Shown piece after piece: positions 41,820 through 50,160 of a stretch of 64,000 nt of DNA. Below the pieces are notes generated by a model. The model saw only the letters and a list, made by a program, of their open reading frames with translations, did no database searches and was not told the origin of the DNA. The DNA lies in the NCBI RefSeq assembly GCF_025517535.1, contig NZ_JAOPKC010000010.1, positions 1 through 64,000 of the forward strand. Reading direction: 5' to 3'. The first letter of the stretch is position 1. Every line of letters starts with the position of its first letter. Made by a program: the position numbers and the translations under genes. Source of the DNA: Halapricum hydrolyticum (lineage in GTDB: Archaea; Halobacteriota; Halobacteria; Halobacteriales; Haloarculaceae).

Positions 41820-42503
41820 GTGTCAGAGCCGATTCCGACGGGCTGTTCGCCCATCGACGACCTCCTTGACGGTGGCTTTCCGCGCGGTGCTGCGACCCAG
41901 ATTTACGGCCAGCCAGCCTCCGGTAAGACGAATCTCGCACTCGGCGCTGCTGTCGAAGTCGCCGCACGTGGCTCGTCGGCGCTGTTCATCGACACCGAAG
42001 GTGTCTCCGCTGATCGGATGGAACAACTGGCGTCGGCTCGTGGCGAGGTCGAGACTATCGCCTCGAACATCATCGTCTCGGAGGCGACGACCTTCGAGGA
42101 ACAGGAGCAGGCGGTCAAAGACGCCGCTGACCTCGCGAGCCAGGTCGAGTTGATCGTCCTGGACAGCGCGACCGGGTTCTACCGGCTGGAGCGCACCGAA
42201 CAGGAGGAGGGTGAAGCTCTCCGGGCGGTCGCGCGCCAGATCACGCATCTGCTCGCACAGGCCCGCAAACACGATCTCTCGGTCGTATTCACGAACCAGG
42301 TCTACACGGACCCCGAAAGCGACGGGACGCGCGCGCTTGGCGGCCACACCCTCAACCACTGGTCGGCGATCATCCTCCGGCTCGACCGCTTCCGGAGCGG
42401 CAACAGGCGTGGGACGCTCGAAAAACACCAGTCCAAAGCCGCTGGCGACACGGTGACCTTCCAGATCACTGGCGATGGGCTGGAAGCTGTCGAGGAATTC
42501 TGA
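41820..42503 (+). CDS. radB: DNA repair and recombination protein RadB
   Basis: A 227-residue RadA paralogue: EPIPTGCSPIDDLLDGGFPR, Walker A GQPASGKTN, Walker B-like LIVLDSATGFYRLE and the VVFTNQVYTDPES strand. RadB supports RadA in homologous recombination. The GTG at 41820 is chosen because it gives the usual short RadB N-terminus and a T-rich stretch lies about 28 nt upstream; an ATG at 41781 would add 13 residues. Faces a degenerate RecA paralogue downstream (convergent). Confidence 0.9.
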   Translation: MSEPIPTGCSPIDDLLDGGFPRGAATQIYGQPASGKTNLALGAAVEVAARGSSALFIDTEGVSADRMEQLASARGEVETIASNIIVSEATTFEEQEQAVKDAADLASQVELIVLDSATGFYRLERTEQEEGEALRAVARQITHLLAQARKHDLSVVFTNQVYTDPESDGTRALGGHTLNHWSAIILRLDRFRSGNRRGTLEKHQSKAAGDTVTFQITGDGLEAVEEF

Positions 42504-42602
42504 AACGCCGTTCGAGAGGAGGGGCATCTCATACCGATTATTGTGCCTATTTACCGTTTCGGCCGCCCCATATCGGCTGGAACAGACGTCCAACAATCCG
42601 TA

Positions 42603-43232
42603 TCAGGCGATGTCCCGACTCGTGTCGATCGAAACTTCTTCGACGAGGTTGAGTTTGATGACGTTCGTCGGCGCGCGGCCGCCACGGAACTTGGGAATTG
42701 CCATCCTGTTTTCGACCTCGTCGCCCTCGATCGCCGTGTCCATCTGGAAGATGACGTCCGCGAAGTGCTCGGTCGTATCTCGGAGCGGCGGCACTGACCG
42801 CCCGTCCAGGCAGTGCAGCACCGCGAGGCTCCCGGTATTGAAGATGTGGTTCTGCAGGTCGTTCATGAAGCTGCGAAAGCGGGACGGTGGTTCCTGCTCT
42901 TCGAGTACGTTCAGCGGGTCGATGATGAGATTCGAGGTTTCCGGGAGTGCGCTGACGAGCTTGCTGGCGTTGTCGAGGGGCGCTTCGCCGGAGACGTGTC
43001 GAATCGTCGGTTCGCCAGTGTTCGTCGGCGAGTTTTTGAGACTGTCTCTGATCGCCTGCTCGGAACGGTCCAGCGACAGGTACAGCGTCCCCCGAGTTGC
43101 CGTCAATTCGTAGAGAAATAACTCCGCCTGGCTCGCTGGATTGGCGTTCAACACGACGATGCTTCCGGCCGGGATCCCTCCGTCGAGCTTTCTATCGAGG
43201 ACGTCGATCCCGGTCCGGAGCCGGTCCTGCAT
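42603..43232 (-). CDS. RecA/KaiC-like protein with lost Walker A
   Basis: A 209-residue RecA-fold protein beginning GIDVLDRKLDGGIPAGSIVV, exactly like RadB/KaiC proteins, but where the P-loop should be it has LNANPASQAELF with no GK[ST]. Walker B-like NLIIDPLNVLEEQE and the later strand LAVLHCLDG persist. So the fold stays but ATP binding is probably lost. It is convergent with radB. It may act as a regulator or scaffold; the family occurs widely in haloarchaea. Confidence 0.8.
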   Translation of the reverse strand: MQDRLRTGIDVLDRKLDGGIPAGSIVVLNANPASQAELFLYELTATRGTLYLSLDRSEQAIRDSLKNSPTNTGEPTIRHVSGEAPLDNASKLVSALPETSNLIIDPLNVLEEQEPPSRFRSFMNDLQNHIFNTGSLAVLHCLDGRSVPPLRDTTEHFADVIFQMDTAIEGDEVENRMAIPKFRGGRAPTNVIKLNLVEEVSIDTSRDIA

Positions 43233-43459
43233 AGATCATTTTGACCGTTTGTTTTGCATGGGATTAAATATTGTGTTCGCTGTATCAGCGCGGCGTTGCA
43301 GGTCTCTCGCGGTCTATCGGCGTTTCATCTGGAGATATCTGAATGTCCGGTTGGCCGACTATTCGAGAAGGCGTTGTTGGCGCTGATCGGCTGGACTGCC
43401 GATGGCCCCACCGGATCCGATCGGCTGGACGACGACCTGCCCGAAACCGGCCGATCAGT

Positions 43460-44488
43460 TCACCGATGCCCCCAGCGCTTCCCCTCCTCGGCGTATCTCG
43501 CATCCACGATGCGGTTGAATTGGTCGTCGGACAGCGAGATGTCCACCGCGCCGACGTTCTCCTCAAGTTGTTCGGTCGTTCGGGCACCGACGATCGGGAT
43601 CGTCGTGAAATCGGGCTGTTCGATCAGCCAGCGCAGTGCCACCTGTGCGGGCGTCGCGTCGAGTTCGTCCGAGATCGCACGGATCTCGTCCAGTACGTGC
43701 CAGCCTCGTTCGGAGAGGTAATAGTCCTCGAACCTGCCGTCGAGACTTCCGCGGGCTCCGTCCGGCCCCTCGAACGCCGTGGGATCGTCCTCGTCGACGC
43801 GCTCGTATTTGCCCGTCAGAAATCCGCCCGCGAGCGGCGAGTACGGACACACTGCCAGATCCTGGTCGGCACAGACGTCGAGATAGTCTTTCACGTCGTC
43901 GCGATATCCCGCGTGGAAGAGCGGCTGTGTCACGTCGAACCGGGCGAGATCCTCGACGTCGCTCTTCCAGAGCGCTTTCGTCAACTGCCAGCCCGCCATC
44001 GTCGACGCGCCGAGATAGTTGACTTTCCCCTCCCGGACGAGGTCGTTCAACGTCCGAAGGGTCTTCTCGATCGGCGTCTCCTCGTCCCAGCGATGGATGT
44101 AGTACAGGTCGAGGTAGTCCGTTCCCAGTCGTTCCAGCGTCCCCTCGATCTGTGCGCGGATGTGCTTCCGACCCAGACCCCGGTCGTTCGGCCCGGGTTC
44201 GCCCCAGCCGTCGAACGGGAAGTACACCTTCGAGGCGATGACGACGTCCTCGCGGTCGCGGCTGGCCAGCCACTCGCCGACGTACTCCTCGCTTGTCCCG
44301 TGTGGTGTCCCGTAGACGTTGGCCGTGTCGATGAAGTTGATCCCGTGCTCCCAGGCCGCGTCGAGTAACTCGTGTGCCTGTTCGCGGTCAGTTTCGACGA
44401 CGCCGCCGGTCTCGCGACCGAATCGCCACGTGCCGAAACACAGCTGCGAGACGCGCGTGCCCGTCGCCCCGAGTGTCGTATACTCCAT
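43460..44488 (-). CDS. Aldo/keto reductase
   Basis: A 342-residue AKR: MEYTTLGATGTRVSQLCFGT, catalytic Asp and Tyr in FIDTANVYGTPHG, Lys in VIASKVYFPF, His in LYYIHRWDEETPIEKTL, and NADPH contacts near PIVGARTTEQLEENV. Length and motifs match the YajO/PdxI-like AKR group. It reduces an aldehyde or ketone with NADPH; substrate unknown. Own promoter region upstream, divergent from the next gene. Confidence 0.92.
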   Translation of the reverse strand: MEYTTLGATGTRVSQLCFGTWRFGRETGGVVETDREQAHELLDAAWEHGINFIDTANVYGTPHGTSEEYVGEWLASRDREDVVIASKVYFPFDGWGEPGPNDRGLGRKHIRAQIEGTLERLGTDYLDLYYIHRWDEETPIEKTLRTLNDLVREGKVNYLGASTMAGWQLTKALWKSDVEDLARFDVTQPLFHAGYRDDVKDYLDVCADQDLAVCPYSPLAGGFLTGKYERVDEDDPTAFEGPDGARGSLDGRFEDYYLSERGWHVLDEIRAISDELDATPAQVALRWLIEQPDFTTIPIVGARTTEQLEENVGAVDISLSDDQFNRIVDARYAEEGKRWGHR

Positions 44489-44593
44489 ACCCCTGGGAGT
44501 ACTCTGCCAGGAAACCTATAATTACTGGGCGCTGGTGTCCTCGCTTCGACCAGTCGTCGAAAGGTGTTTCCCGGTCCCGGAGTATCACCGCGT

Positions 44594-44932
44594 ATGAGCC
44601 TCGATGATCTCGACGAAGACATCACTGACGTGGCAGGCGAACTCGGCGAGTCGATCGACGTCACCCTCGATCGGGAGACGCGAACCGAACTGGCGATGCT
44701 GACCGCTGCGCTCGGACCGACCGACCCCGACGAACTCGTCCGGCGGGCCGTCCACGCGTTCTTCCAGCAGCAGGTCGATACCGGACGGCTCGACTTCCAG
44801 CTCCGCGATCAGTACGACGTGACCTACGACGAATATCTCTCCGGCATGACCTTCGACGAGATGACTGGCGGGACGGGCGGCATTGGCGGCGCCACCCAGG
44901 GCGATCCGGACGACCGCCGATACCAGTTCTGA
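44594..44932 (+). CDS. 112-residue haloarchaeal protein
   Basis: From the ATG at 44594: acidic start (MSLDDLDEDITDVAGELGES), then IDVTLDRETRTELAMLTAAL and PDELVRRAVHAFFQQQVDTG, a strand plus two helices as in ribbon-helix-helix proteins, then DYDVTYDEYLSGMTFDEM-like C-terminus and a Gly-rich tail. Possibly a DNA-binding regulator; not certain. Divergent from the aldo/keto reductase gene, 105 bp apart. Confidence 0.65.
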   Translation: MSLDDLDEDITDVAGELGESIDVTLDRETRTELAMLTAALGPTDPDELVRRAVHAFFQQQVDTGRLDFQLRDQYDVTYDEYLSGMTFDEMTGGTGGIGGATQGDPDDRRYQF

Positions 44933-44946
44933 TCCCGGTAGAACGT

Positions 44947-45144
44947 TTACTTGAGTACTTCACCGATCCGCTGTGGCTCGCCCGAGAGGTTCGGGTTTTT
45001 CTCGACGATCTTGAGCACTTCGTGGTCGGTCACGTCGGGATAGGGCTTTTCGATCGCGTCCTCGATGAGAGACTTCTCCAGGCGGAACTCGTGACCCTCG
45101 TAGATCACGTCCACACCCTGCTCGTCGAACGACAGCACTGTCAT
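44947..45144 (-). CDS. DUF5800 family protein
   Basis: A 65-residue protein, MTVLSFDEQGVDVIYEGHEF then KSLIEDAIEKPYPDVTDHEV and LKIVEKNPNLSGEP. This pattern matches the small haloarchaeal DUF5800 family as I remember it. No catalytic residues visible. Convergent with the preceding gene, divergent from the shell protein gene. Confidence 0.75.
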   Translation of the reverse strand: MTVLSFDEQGVDVIYEGHEFRLEKSLIEDAIEKPYPDVTDHEVLKIVEKNPNLSGEPQRIGEVLK

Positions 45145-45256
45145 TGCCAGCGTATTGGTCCCGGAGCCTCAAAACGAGCCCGATCGCGATGGGCGTCAGA
45201 CGCCCGGCAGACGCCCGGCAGACACGTGCTATGGCTTTAATACGGACGATCGACGT

Positions 45257-46372
45257 ATGATACGTGTGCTGTTTCGATCGGACCCGCTTGAGGAACTGAC
45301 GATCCCCGACGGGACGACCGTCGAGGAGCACGACCTCGTCACCGACGGCGACGTGCTTGTCGGCGGCCAGTCGACCGTGGAGTTCGGCGTCCGCGGGCGG
45401 AACGTCATCGCCGGCGAGCGCGTTCGTTTCGGCGGACACATCGAAGCCGAGGGTGACTGTCGGCTGGACATGTGGTGTGACGTCGCGGACAACGTGCTCG
45501 TCGGTGAGGACGCCTATCTGGGCGAGCGCGTCCACGTCGGCGGCCAGCTCAAGGTCGCGGGCGACATCGACATCGGCGACGACGTCGACATCGAGGAGGG
45601 CTTCGAGGCCAACGGCTGGATCGTCATCCGCAACCCCATGCCGACGATCGTCTTCCTGTTCGTCTACCTGGGCCAGCTGTTGCGGATCGGCGAGCAAGAG
45701 GCCGCCGAGGACGCCCTCTCGCAGTTGCTCGACAGTGATCGCGACGACGAACCGGTCGTCATCCCGCGCGGTGCGACCGTCAGCGACGACTCCTGGCGCG
45801 TGTCGACGCCAGCACGGATGGGCGACGACTGCCGGATCCATGGCAACATCCGCGCTGAATCGGTGACCGTCGGCCGAGACAACGTCCTCTTCGGGAGCCT
45901 CCGGGGGAAAGACGACATCATCGTCGGCCGGGGTTCGGAGATCAAAGGGAACGTCACGACCCGCAACGGCGATCTCGAGATCGGGCCGGGCGTCAAGATC
46001 TGGGGGGACGTCGCCGCCGAGAACGTCCGGCTCCACGAGAACGCGACCGTCGACGGGACGATCCGTGCCGGCGGCGAGATCGAGCTACACACCGAGGATG
46101 TGCTGGACGAACCCGACGAGGACGCCGAAGCGATGGCCGAGATGGCCGCCGAAATGGAAGGCGAATCGGATCCAGTCCCAGACCCCGTCGAAGGCGAGGT
46201 CGACACAGACGCGCTTGCTGCCGACGAATCCAGCGACCACGAATCCGAAGGCGAAACTGGCGACGGATCCGAAGACAAAACCGGGGGCGAATCCGACGAC
46301 GGCGCAGTTACGGAGCCACCCGGGCCAGCCGGGGACGGTCCCGACGGCGATCACCCCGACCCGGCGACGTGA
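45257..46372 (+). CDS. Bactofilin-like polymer-forming beta-helix protein
   Basis: A 371-residue protein of repeated short beta-strand units: GDVLVGGQSTVEFGVRGRNV, VGEDAYLGERVHVGGQLKVA and LEIGPGVKIWGDVAAENVRL, as in bactofilins and hexapeptide-type beta helices. A hydrophobic patch in the middle (MPTIVFLFVYLGQLLRI) may be a membrane contact. The last ~80 residues are a very acidic, Ser/Glu/Asp-rich disordered tail. Probably a cytoskeletal or envelope-associated scaffold. ATG at 45257 chosen from the strand pattern. No acyltransferase active-site His seen. Confidence 0.72.
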   Translation: MIRVLFRSDPLEELTIPDGTTVEEHDLVTDGDVLVGGQSTVEFGVRGRNVIAGERVRFGGHIEAEGDCRLDMWCDVADNVLVGEDAYLGERVHVGGQLKVAGDIDIGDDVDIEEGFEANGWIVIRNPMPTIVFLFVYLGQLLRIGEQEAAEDALSQLLDSDRDDEPVVIPRGATVSDDSWRVSTPARMGDDCRIHGNIRAESVTVGRDNVLFGSLRGKDDIIVGRGSEIKGNVTTRNGDLEIGPGVKIWGDVAAENVRLHENATVDGTIRAGGEIELHTEDVLDEPDEDAEAMAEMAAEMEGESDPVPDPVEGEVDTDALAADESSDHESEGETGDGSEDKTGGESDDGAVTEPPGPAGDGPDGDHPDPAT

Positions 46373-46408
46373 TCGAACGCGGTCTCGGCTGTCGTCGGGT
46401 GCGGGGTC

Positions 46409-47146
46409 TTACAGATCTTTGCCGCCGTTGGCGTCGATGACCTCGCCGGTAATGAACGACGACCGGTCACTCGCCAGAAACGCGACGATCTCTGCGATTT
46501 CTTCGGGAGTGCCCAGTCGGCCGAGCGGCGTATCTTCCCGGATCTGGTCTTTGATGTGCTCCGGAAGGTCTTCGACCATCCTGGTGGAGATGAAGCCGGG
46601 CGCGATACAATTGGCAGTCGATCCGTTCGGAGCAAGTTCGAGTGCAAGCGTCCGCGTGAATCCGAACATTCCCGCCTTGGCCGTCGCGTAGTTTGCTTGC
46701 CCGAAGTTGCCACCCTTGCCGATGATACTGGAGATGTTTATCAGACGACCCTCGTCGGCAGCGGCCAGATCGTCGTAGAACGTCTGAGTGGCGTGGAACG
46801 CACCGTCGAGATGCACGTCGAGAACGGTATCCCACTCTTCGTGGGACATCTCGGTAAACTTGACGTCCTGGTTGATGCCGGCGTTGTTCACCAGTACGTC
46901 CACCTGTCCGAATTCCCTGTGGACTTTGTCACCCATCCGCTGTACCGCGTCCATATCGGTCACGTCGGCCTGGACGATCAGTGCCGAGCCACCCGCAGCT
47001 TCGACGGCGGTGGCCGTCTGCTCGGCACCCTCTCTGGAGCTCCTGTAATTTACCACGACGTTGTGTCCTTCTTCGCCGAACCGCTCGGCGATGGCCCGCC
47101 CGATCCCGCTCGAGGATCCCGTCACTACACAGGTTTTTGCCGCCAT
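46409..47146 (-). CDS. 3-oxoacyl/acetoacetyl-CoA reductase (FabG/PhaB type)
   Basis: A 245-residue SDR: TGSSSGIGRA cofactor loop, NNAG motif, catalytic Ser in INISSIIG, YATAK (Tyr-x3-Lys), and PGFISTRM. The sequence is close to the PhaB-type acetoacetyl-CoA reductases used by haloarchaea for polyhydroxyalkanoate synthesis, though a fatty-acid-type role cannot be excluded. No phaC or phaE lies nearby in this window. The Arg-containing YRSSREG segment favours NADPH. Confidence 0.9.
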   Translation of the reverse strand: MAAKTCVVTGSSSGIGRAIAERFGEEGHNVVVNYRSSREGAEQTATAVEAAGGSALIVQADVTDMDAVQRMGDKVHREFGQVDVLVNNAGINQDVKFTEMSHEEWDTVLDVHLDGAFHATQTFYDDLAAADEGRLINISSIIGKGGNFGQANYATAKAGMFGFTRTLALELAPNGSTANCIAPGFISTRMVEDLPEHIKDQIREDTPLGRLGTPEEIAEIVAFLASDRSSFITGEVIDANGGKDL

Positions 47147-47757
47147 GTGTGGACTGACTCCCTATCGCTGCAAAACAATGGCGGCTATGGCAAATATTCC
47201 CGATCGGCGCTGTCTGACGTGTTTCCGTCAATCGCGAGAACCGTATGGGACTTCTCATAACGTGAACCGAGAACGGTATAACTTCTCACAGTGGCAACGT
47301 GAACCATCTGGCAGCGCAGACGGGCAAAATCTGGCAGTGCAGACGGGCAAATGGATAGCTAACGCCGTATCAACGGCTCGTATTCGACACGATCTGTATC
47401 AAACTGAAGTAGGTGGAGCAGCGAATGTAGGTGGGGCAGCGGGTTCCGCGGCACTGGCCGATCCGCCTTGGCTGTGATATGCCACGGATTGGTGCGATGA
47501 TCAACTGCTGTTTTTGGCCGCCGCCGAATCCGCCTGAAGGGCCTCATAGAGATGGGCTTGTGCACGGTCGCGCTGTGTGGACCCCCCCATTGCAGCGTTT
47601 GGGTGCTGTTCCATAACCCCTCCACCCACATGCACATACAGACACCAAGTCAATGGTTATTTGCTATTGTGTACCAGGGTATTTATGTCTCCGTCCCCTG
47701 TTGGTTTTTTACGTTCTCGCCCAAACCGCAGGCCAGCGGTACACCTTGTTGGGTCAG
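47147..47757. other. Intergenic stretch with short tandem repeats
   Basis: About 610 bp. CTGGCAG(C/T)GCAGACGGGCAAA occurs twice in tandem (47311-47331 and 47332-47352), and GTAGGTGGAGCAGCG-like sequence is repeated at 47409-47441. One plus-strand frame from the GTG at 47263 is open to 47477 with fair composition (ends LADPPWL) but no family is recognised. AT-rich DNA at 47640-47720 may be promoter DNA. Confidence 0.4.
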
Positions 47758-48090
47758 TCAGCTATATCGAGTCGCGACCCAGTCGATGATGACGCCGTAG
47801 GCCACGCCGGCGAAGAAGCTCGGCCAGTCGCGGAACTCACTGGTGAGTGTGATCGCCGTAGTGACCACCAGCCCCAGCAGCAAGCCCCTGACGATGACGT
47901 TGTACTCCGAGTCGACGATCTGGAGCCCGCCCGCGAGCCCGATCAGCAGTCCCATGACGACTCGATTGTACCACATCGAAAACAGAAACAGTTCGTTGCC
48001 CTCGAAGCCGATCCGGAGACCGACTCCGGCGATGCAGAACAGCCCCAGAAACGCCCCCGTGAGGACGCCGATCGTGAGTCGTCTGTCCAT
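47758..48090 (-). CDS. 110-residue four-helix membrane protein
   Basis: Four membrane helices in succession (LTIGVLTGAFLGLFCIAGVG; VVMGLLIGLAGGLQIV; VIVRGLLLGLVVTTAITL; FFAGVAYGVIIDWVATRY), with Gly-rich helix faces. Start MDRRLTIGV. No family recognised; Gly-zipper helices hint at an oligomer. Divergent from ychF. Confidence 0.65.
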   Translation of the reverse strand: MDRRLTIGVLTGAFLGLFCIAGVGLRIGFEGNELFLFSMWYNRVVMGLLIGLAGGLQIVDSEYNVIVRGLLLGLVVTTAITLTSEFRDWPSFFAGVAYGVIIDWVATRYS

Positions 48091-48218
48091 GCCGACATAT
48101 TTGTCGGATCAGGAATGAATATTGGGGTCGACAGGTCCCTCTCCGCTGGCCGGCGGGCCGCGACTGCAGGACTCACACGATCGAAATCCCCTTGGACCGG
48201 GGTCACCCACTCGAAGGT

Positions 48219-49400
48219 ATGCTCTCGATCGCGCTTGCCGGGAAACCCAACGCCGGCAAGTCAACCTTCTACACGGCGGCGACGATGGCCGAGGTCGACG
48301 TGGGCAACTACCCGTTCACGACGATCGACGCCAACCGGGGCGTCACCCACGTCCGGACGGACTGTCCCTGTCTCGACCTCGATGAGCGCTGCGGGAACGA
48401 ACACTGTCACGACGGCAAGCGATACGTTCCCGTCGAGTTGCTGGACGTCGCGGGACTGGTCCCCGGGGCACACGAGGGTCGGGGATTGGGAAATCAGTTC
48501 CTGGACGAACTCTCGAACGCCGACGTCATCCTCCACGTCGTCGACGCGGCGGGCGCGACCGACAAGGAGGGCGAACCGATCGAGGTCGGCGAGCACGATC
48601 CACTCTCTGACCTGGATTTCATCGAGACGGAACTGGATCTGTGGCTGGCCAGCATCGTCGATCGCAACTGGGAGTCGGTCGAGCGCGCCTCCCGATCGCC
48701 GGACTTCGAACTGGACGAGGCGCTGGTCGATCTGCTCAGTGGCGTCGGCGCGAGCGAACTCGACGTCTCCCGGACGTTGCGCGAACTCGACCATCCCGAG
48801 GATCCGCTCCAGTGGACCGACGACCACCGCGAGGCACTGGCCGAGGACATCCGCACGCGAACGAAGCCGATCGTCGTCGTGGCCAACAAGGCGGACATCG
48901 CGCCCGAACAGAACCTGCAACGACTGCGGGAGGCCGCCGACGCAGTCGTTCCCGCAACGGCGGACGGCGAACTGGCACTCCGGAAGGCCGCCGAGGCGGG
49001 CGTGATCGAATACGATCCCGGAGACGCGGACTTCGATATCGTCGGCGACGTGAGCGACCAGCAACAGCAGGGTCTCGAACGGATCCGGGGTGTCATGACT
49101 GAATGGGGTGGAACCGGAATTCAGGAGGCGCTCGATTACGCCGTCTACGATCTGCTCGATCACATCACGGCCTATCCCGTCCAGGACGCGACCCACTGGA
49201 CTGACGGCCAGGGCAACGTCCTGCCCGACGCGTTCCTCCTGCCGAGTGGATCGACCCCGAAAGACCTCGCGTACGCGGTCCACAGCGACATCGGCGACGG
49301 CTATCTCCACGCCGTCGACGCCCGCAAGGACATGCGGATCAGCGACGACCAAGAGCTCGAAGAGGGCGACGTGATCAAGATCGTCTCGACGGCGAACTGA
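48219..49400 (+). CDS. ychF: Redox-regulated ATPase YchF/OLA1-type
   Basis: A 393-residue Obg-family P-loop NTPase: G1 GKPNAGKST, YPFTTIDAN, G3 DVAGLVPGAHEGRGLGN, VVANKAD, and a C-terminal TGS domain (GNVLPDAFLLPSGSTPKDL). An archaeal insert with two Cys pairs (RTDCPCLDLDERCGNEHC) follows the switch region, a likely metal or redox site. It binds ribosomes and prefers ATP in studied members. ATG at 48219 is the family start. Confidence 0.93.
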   Translation: MLSIALAGKPNAGKSTFYTAATMAEVDVGNYPFTTIDANRGVTHVRTDCPCLDLDERCGNEHCHDGKRYVPVELLDVAGLVPGAHEGRGLGNQFLDELSNADVILHVVDAAGATDKEGEPIEVGEHDPLSDLDFIETELDLWLASIVDRNWESVERASRSPDFELDEALVDLLSGVGASELDVSRTLRELDHPEDPLQWTDDHREALAEDIRTRTKPIVVVANKADIAPEQNLQRLREAADAVVPATADGELALRKAAEAGVIEYDPGDADFDIVGDVSDQQQQGLERIRGVMTEWGGTGIQEALDYAVYDLLDHITAYPVQDATHWTDGQGNVLPDAFLLPSGSTPKDLAYAVHSDIGDGYLHAVDARKDMRISDDQELEEGDVIKIVSTAN

Positions 49401-49460
49401 GCATCGGGACGGCCTTTCACACTGGTCGGGCGGCGTCGGCCTCTCCGTCGCACTGTCCAG

Positions 49461-49622
49461 TCAGCCCAGGATCGTGTTACACGACGGGCAGACGTAGAGC
49501 GTGTCGCTGCGCTTGCCCGCACCCATCGGTGCGATCCTGTCGCTGCTGACTTCGAGTTTTTCGAGTTCGTCGCCGCTGATCGACGACTCACAGTGTGGAC
49601 ACGTTGCTCGATCGACGGTCAT
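49461..49622 (-). CDS. 53-residue zinc-ribbon protein
   Basis: MTVDRATCPHCESSISGDEL followed by a Lys/Ser-rich middle and LYVCPSCNTILG: two CxxC knuckles of a zinc ribbon. ATG at 49622 chosen as it gives a compact ribbon. It is convergent with ychF. Conserved-looking haloarchaeal mini-protein, role unknown. Confidence 0.7.
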   Translation of the reverse strand: MTVDRATCPHCESSISGDELEKLEVSSDRIAPMGAGKRSDTLYVCPSCNTILG

Positions 49623-49669
49623 GCCCGAGCATACGGCTCCGGGCGGTAAAAAGGACGAGCCGTTCGAAT

Positions 49670-50041
49670 TCACGCCCATTTAGAGCGGTCGAAGACGAAC
49701 GTCGAGACGTGTGCTGCCAGCTCGCGCGCCGCTTCCTCGCTCGATTCGTGCAAGTCCCCGGAGACCGGTCCTGCCTCGCCGCCGACGCCCTCCGCCTGTG
49801 AGATCGGGTCTGTGCCGGTTGGGTAGGGCCGTCGGTCACCCACCGAGTCGCGAAGTCGCTGCAGAGTTTCGGGGCGCAACTCGGCGTCGAGATGTGCGAG
49901 GTCGTACCGGACGATCCAGCCACGACGGGCGTTCCGGATCGCGACGACTGGCTGATCGTTGCCGGCGTCGCGTTCCCAGAGCATCTGTCGCTCGGCATCA
50001 CTCTCGTAGATCGGTACGTCCGACGGCGCATGTGGAGTCAT
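49670..50041 (-). CDS. 123-residue haloarchaeal hypothetical protein
   Basis: An acidic soluble protein: RQMLWERDAGNDQPVVAIRN, ARRGWIVRYDLAHLDAELRP, and SSEEAARELAAHVSTFVFDR at the end. The middle looks like a small alpha/beta domain. I do not recognise the family. Upstream 120 bp is shared with a divergent membrane protein gene that has a TATA-like region at 50125-50140. Confidence 0.6.
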   Translation of the reverse strand: MTPHAPSDVPIYESDAERQMLWERDAGNDQPVVAIRNARRGWIVRYDLAHLDAELRPETLQRLRDSVGDRRPYPTGTDPISQAEGVGGEAGPVSGDLHESSEEAARELAAHVSTFVFDRSKWA

Positions 50042-50160
50042 CAGCTACTGTTAGGCGTGTAGCGTTATTATCGCGTCGACTGCCGGGACGCCTGCCGATT
50101 CTTCTCGACCAGAGTTCCGCTACAGTCATATAAATGTACCTTCGGCTGTAACGTGGTGCA

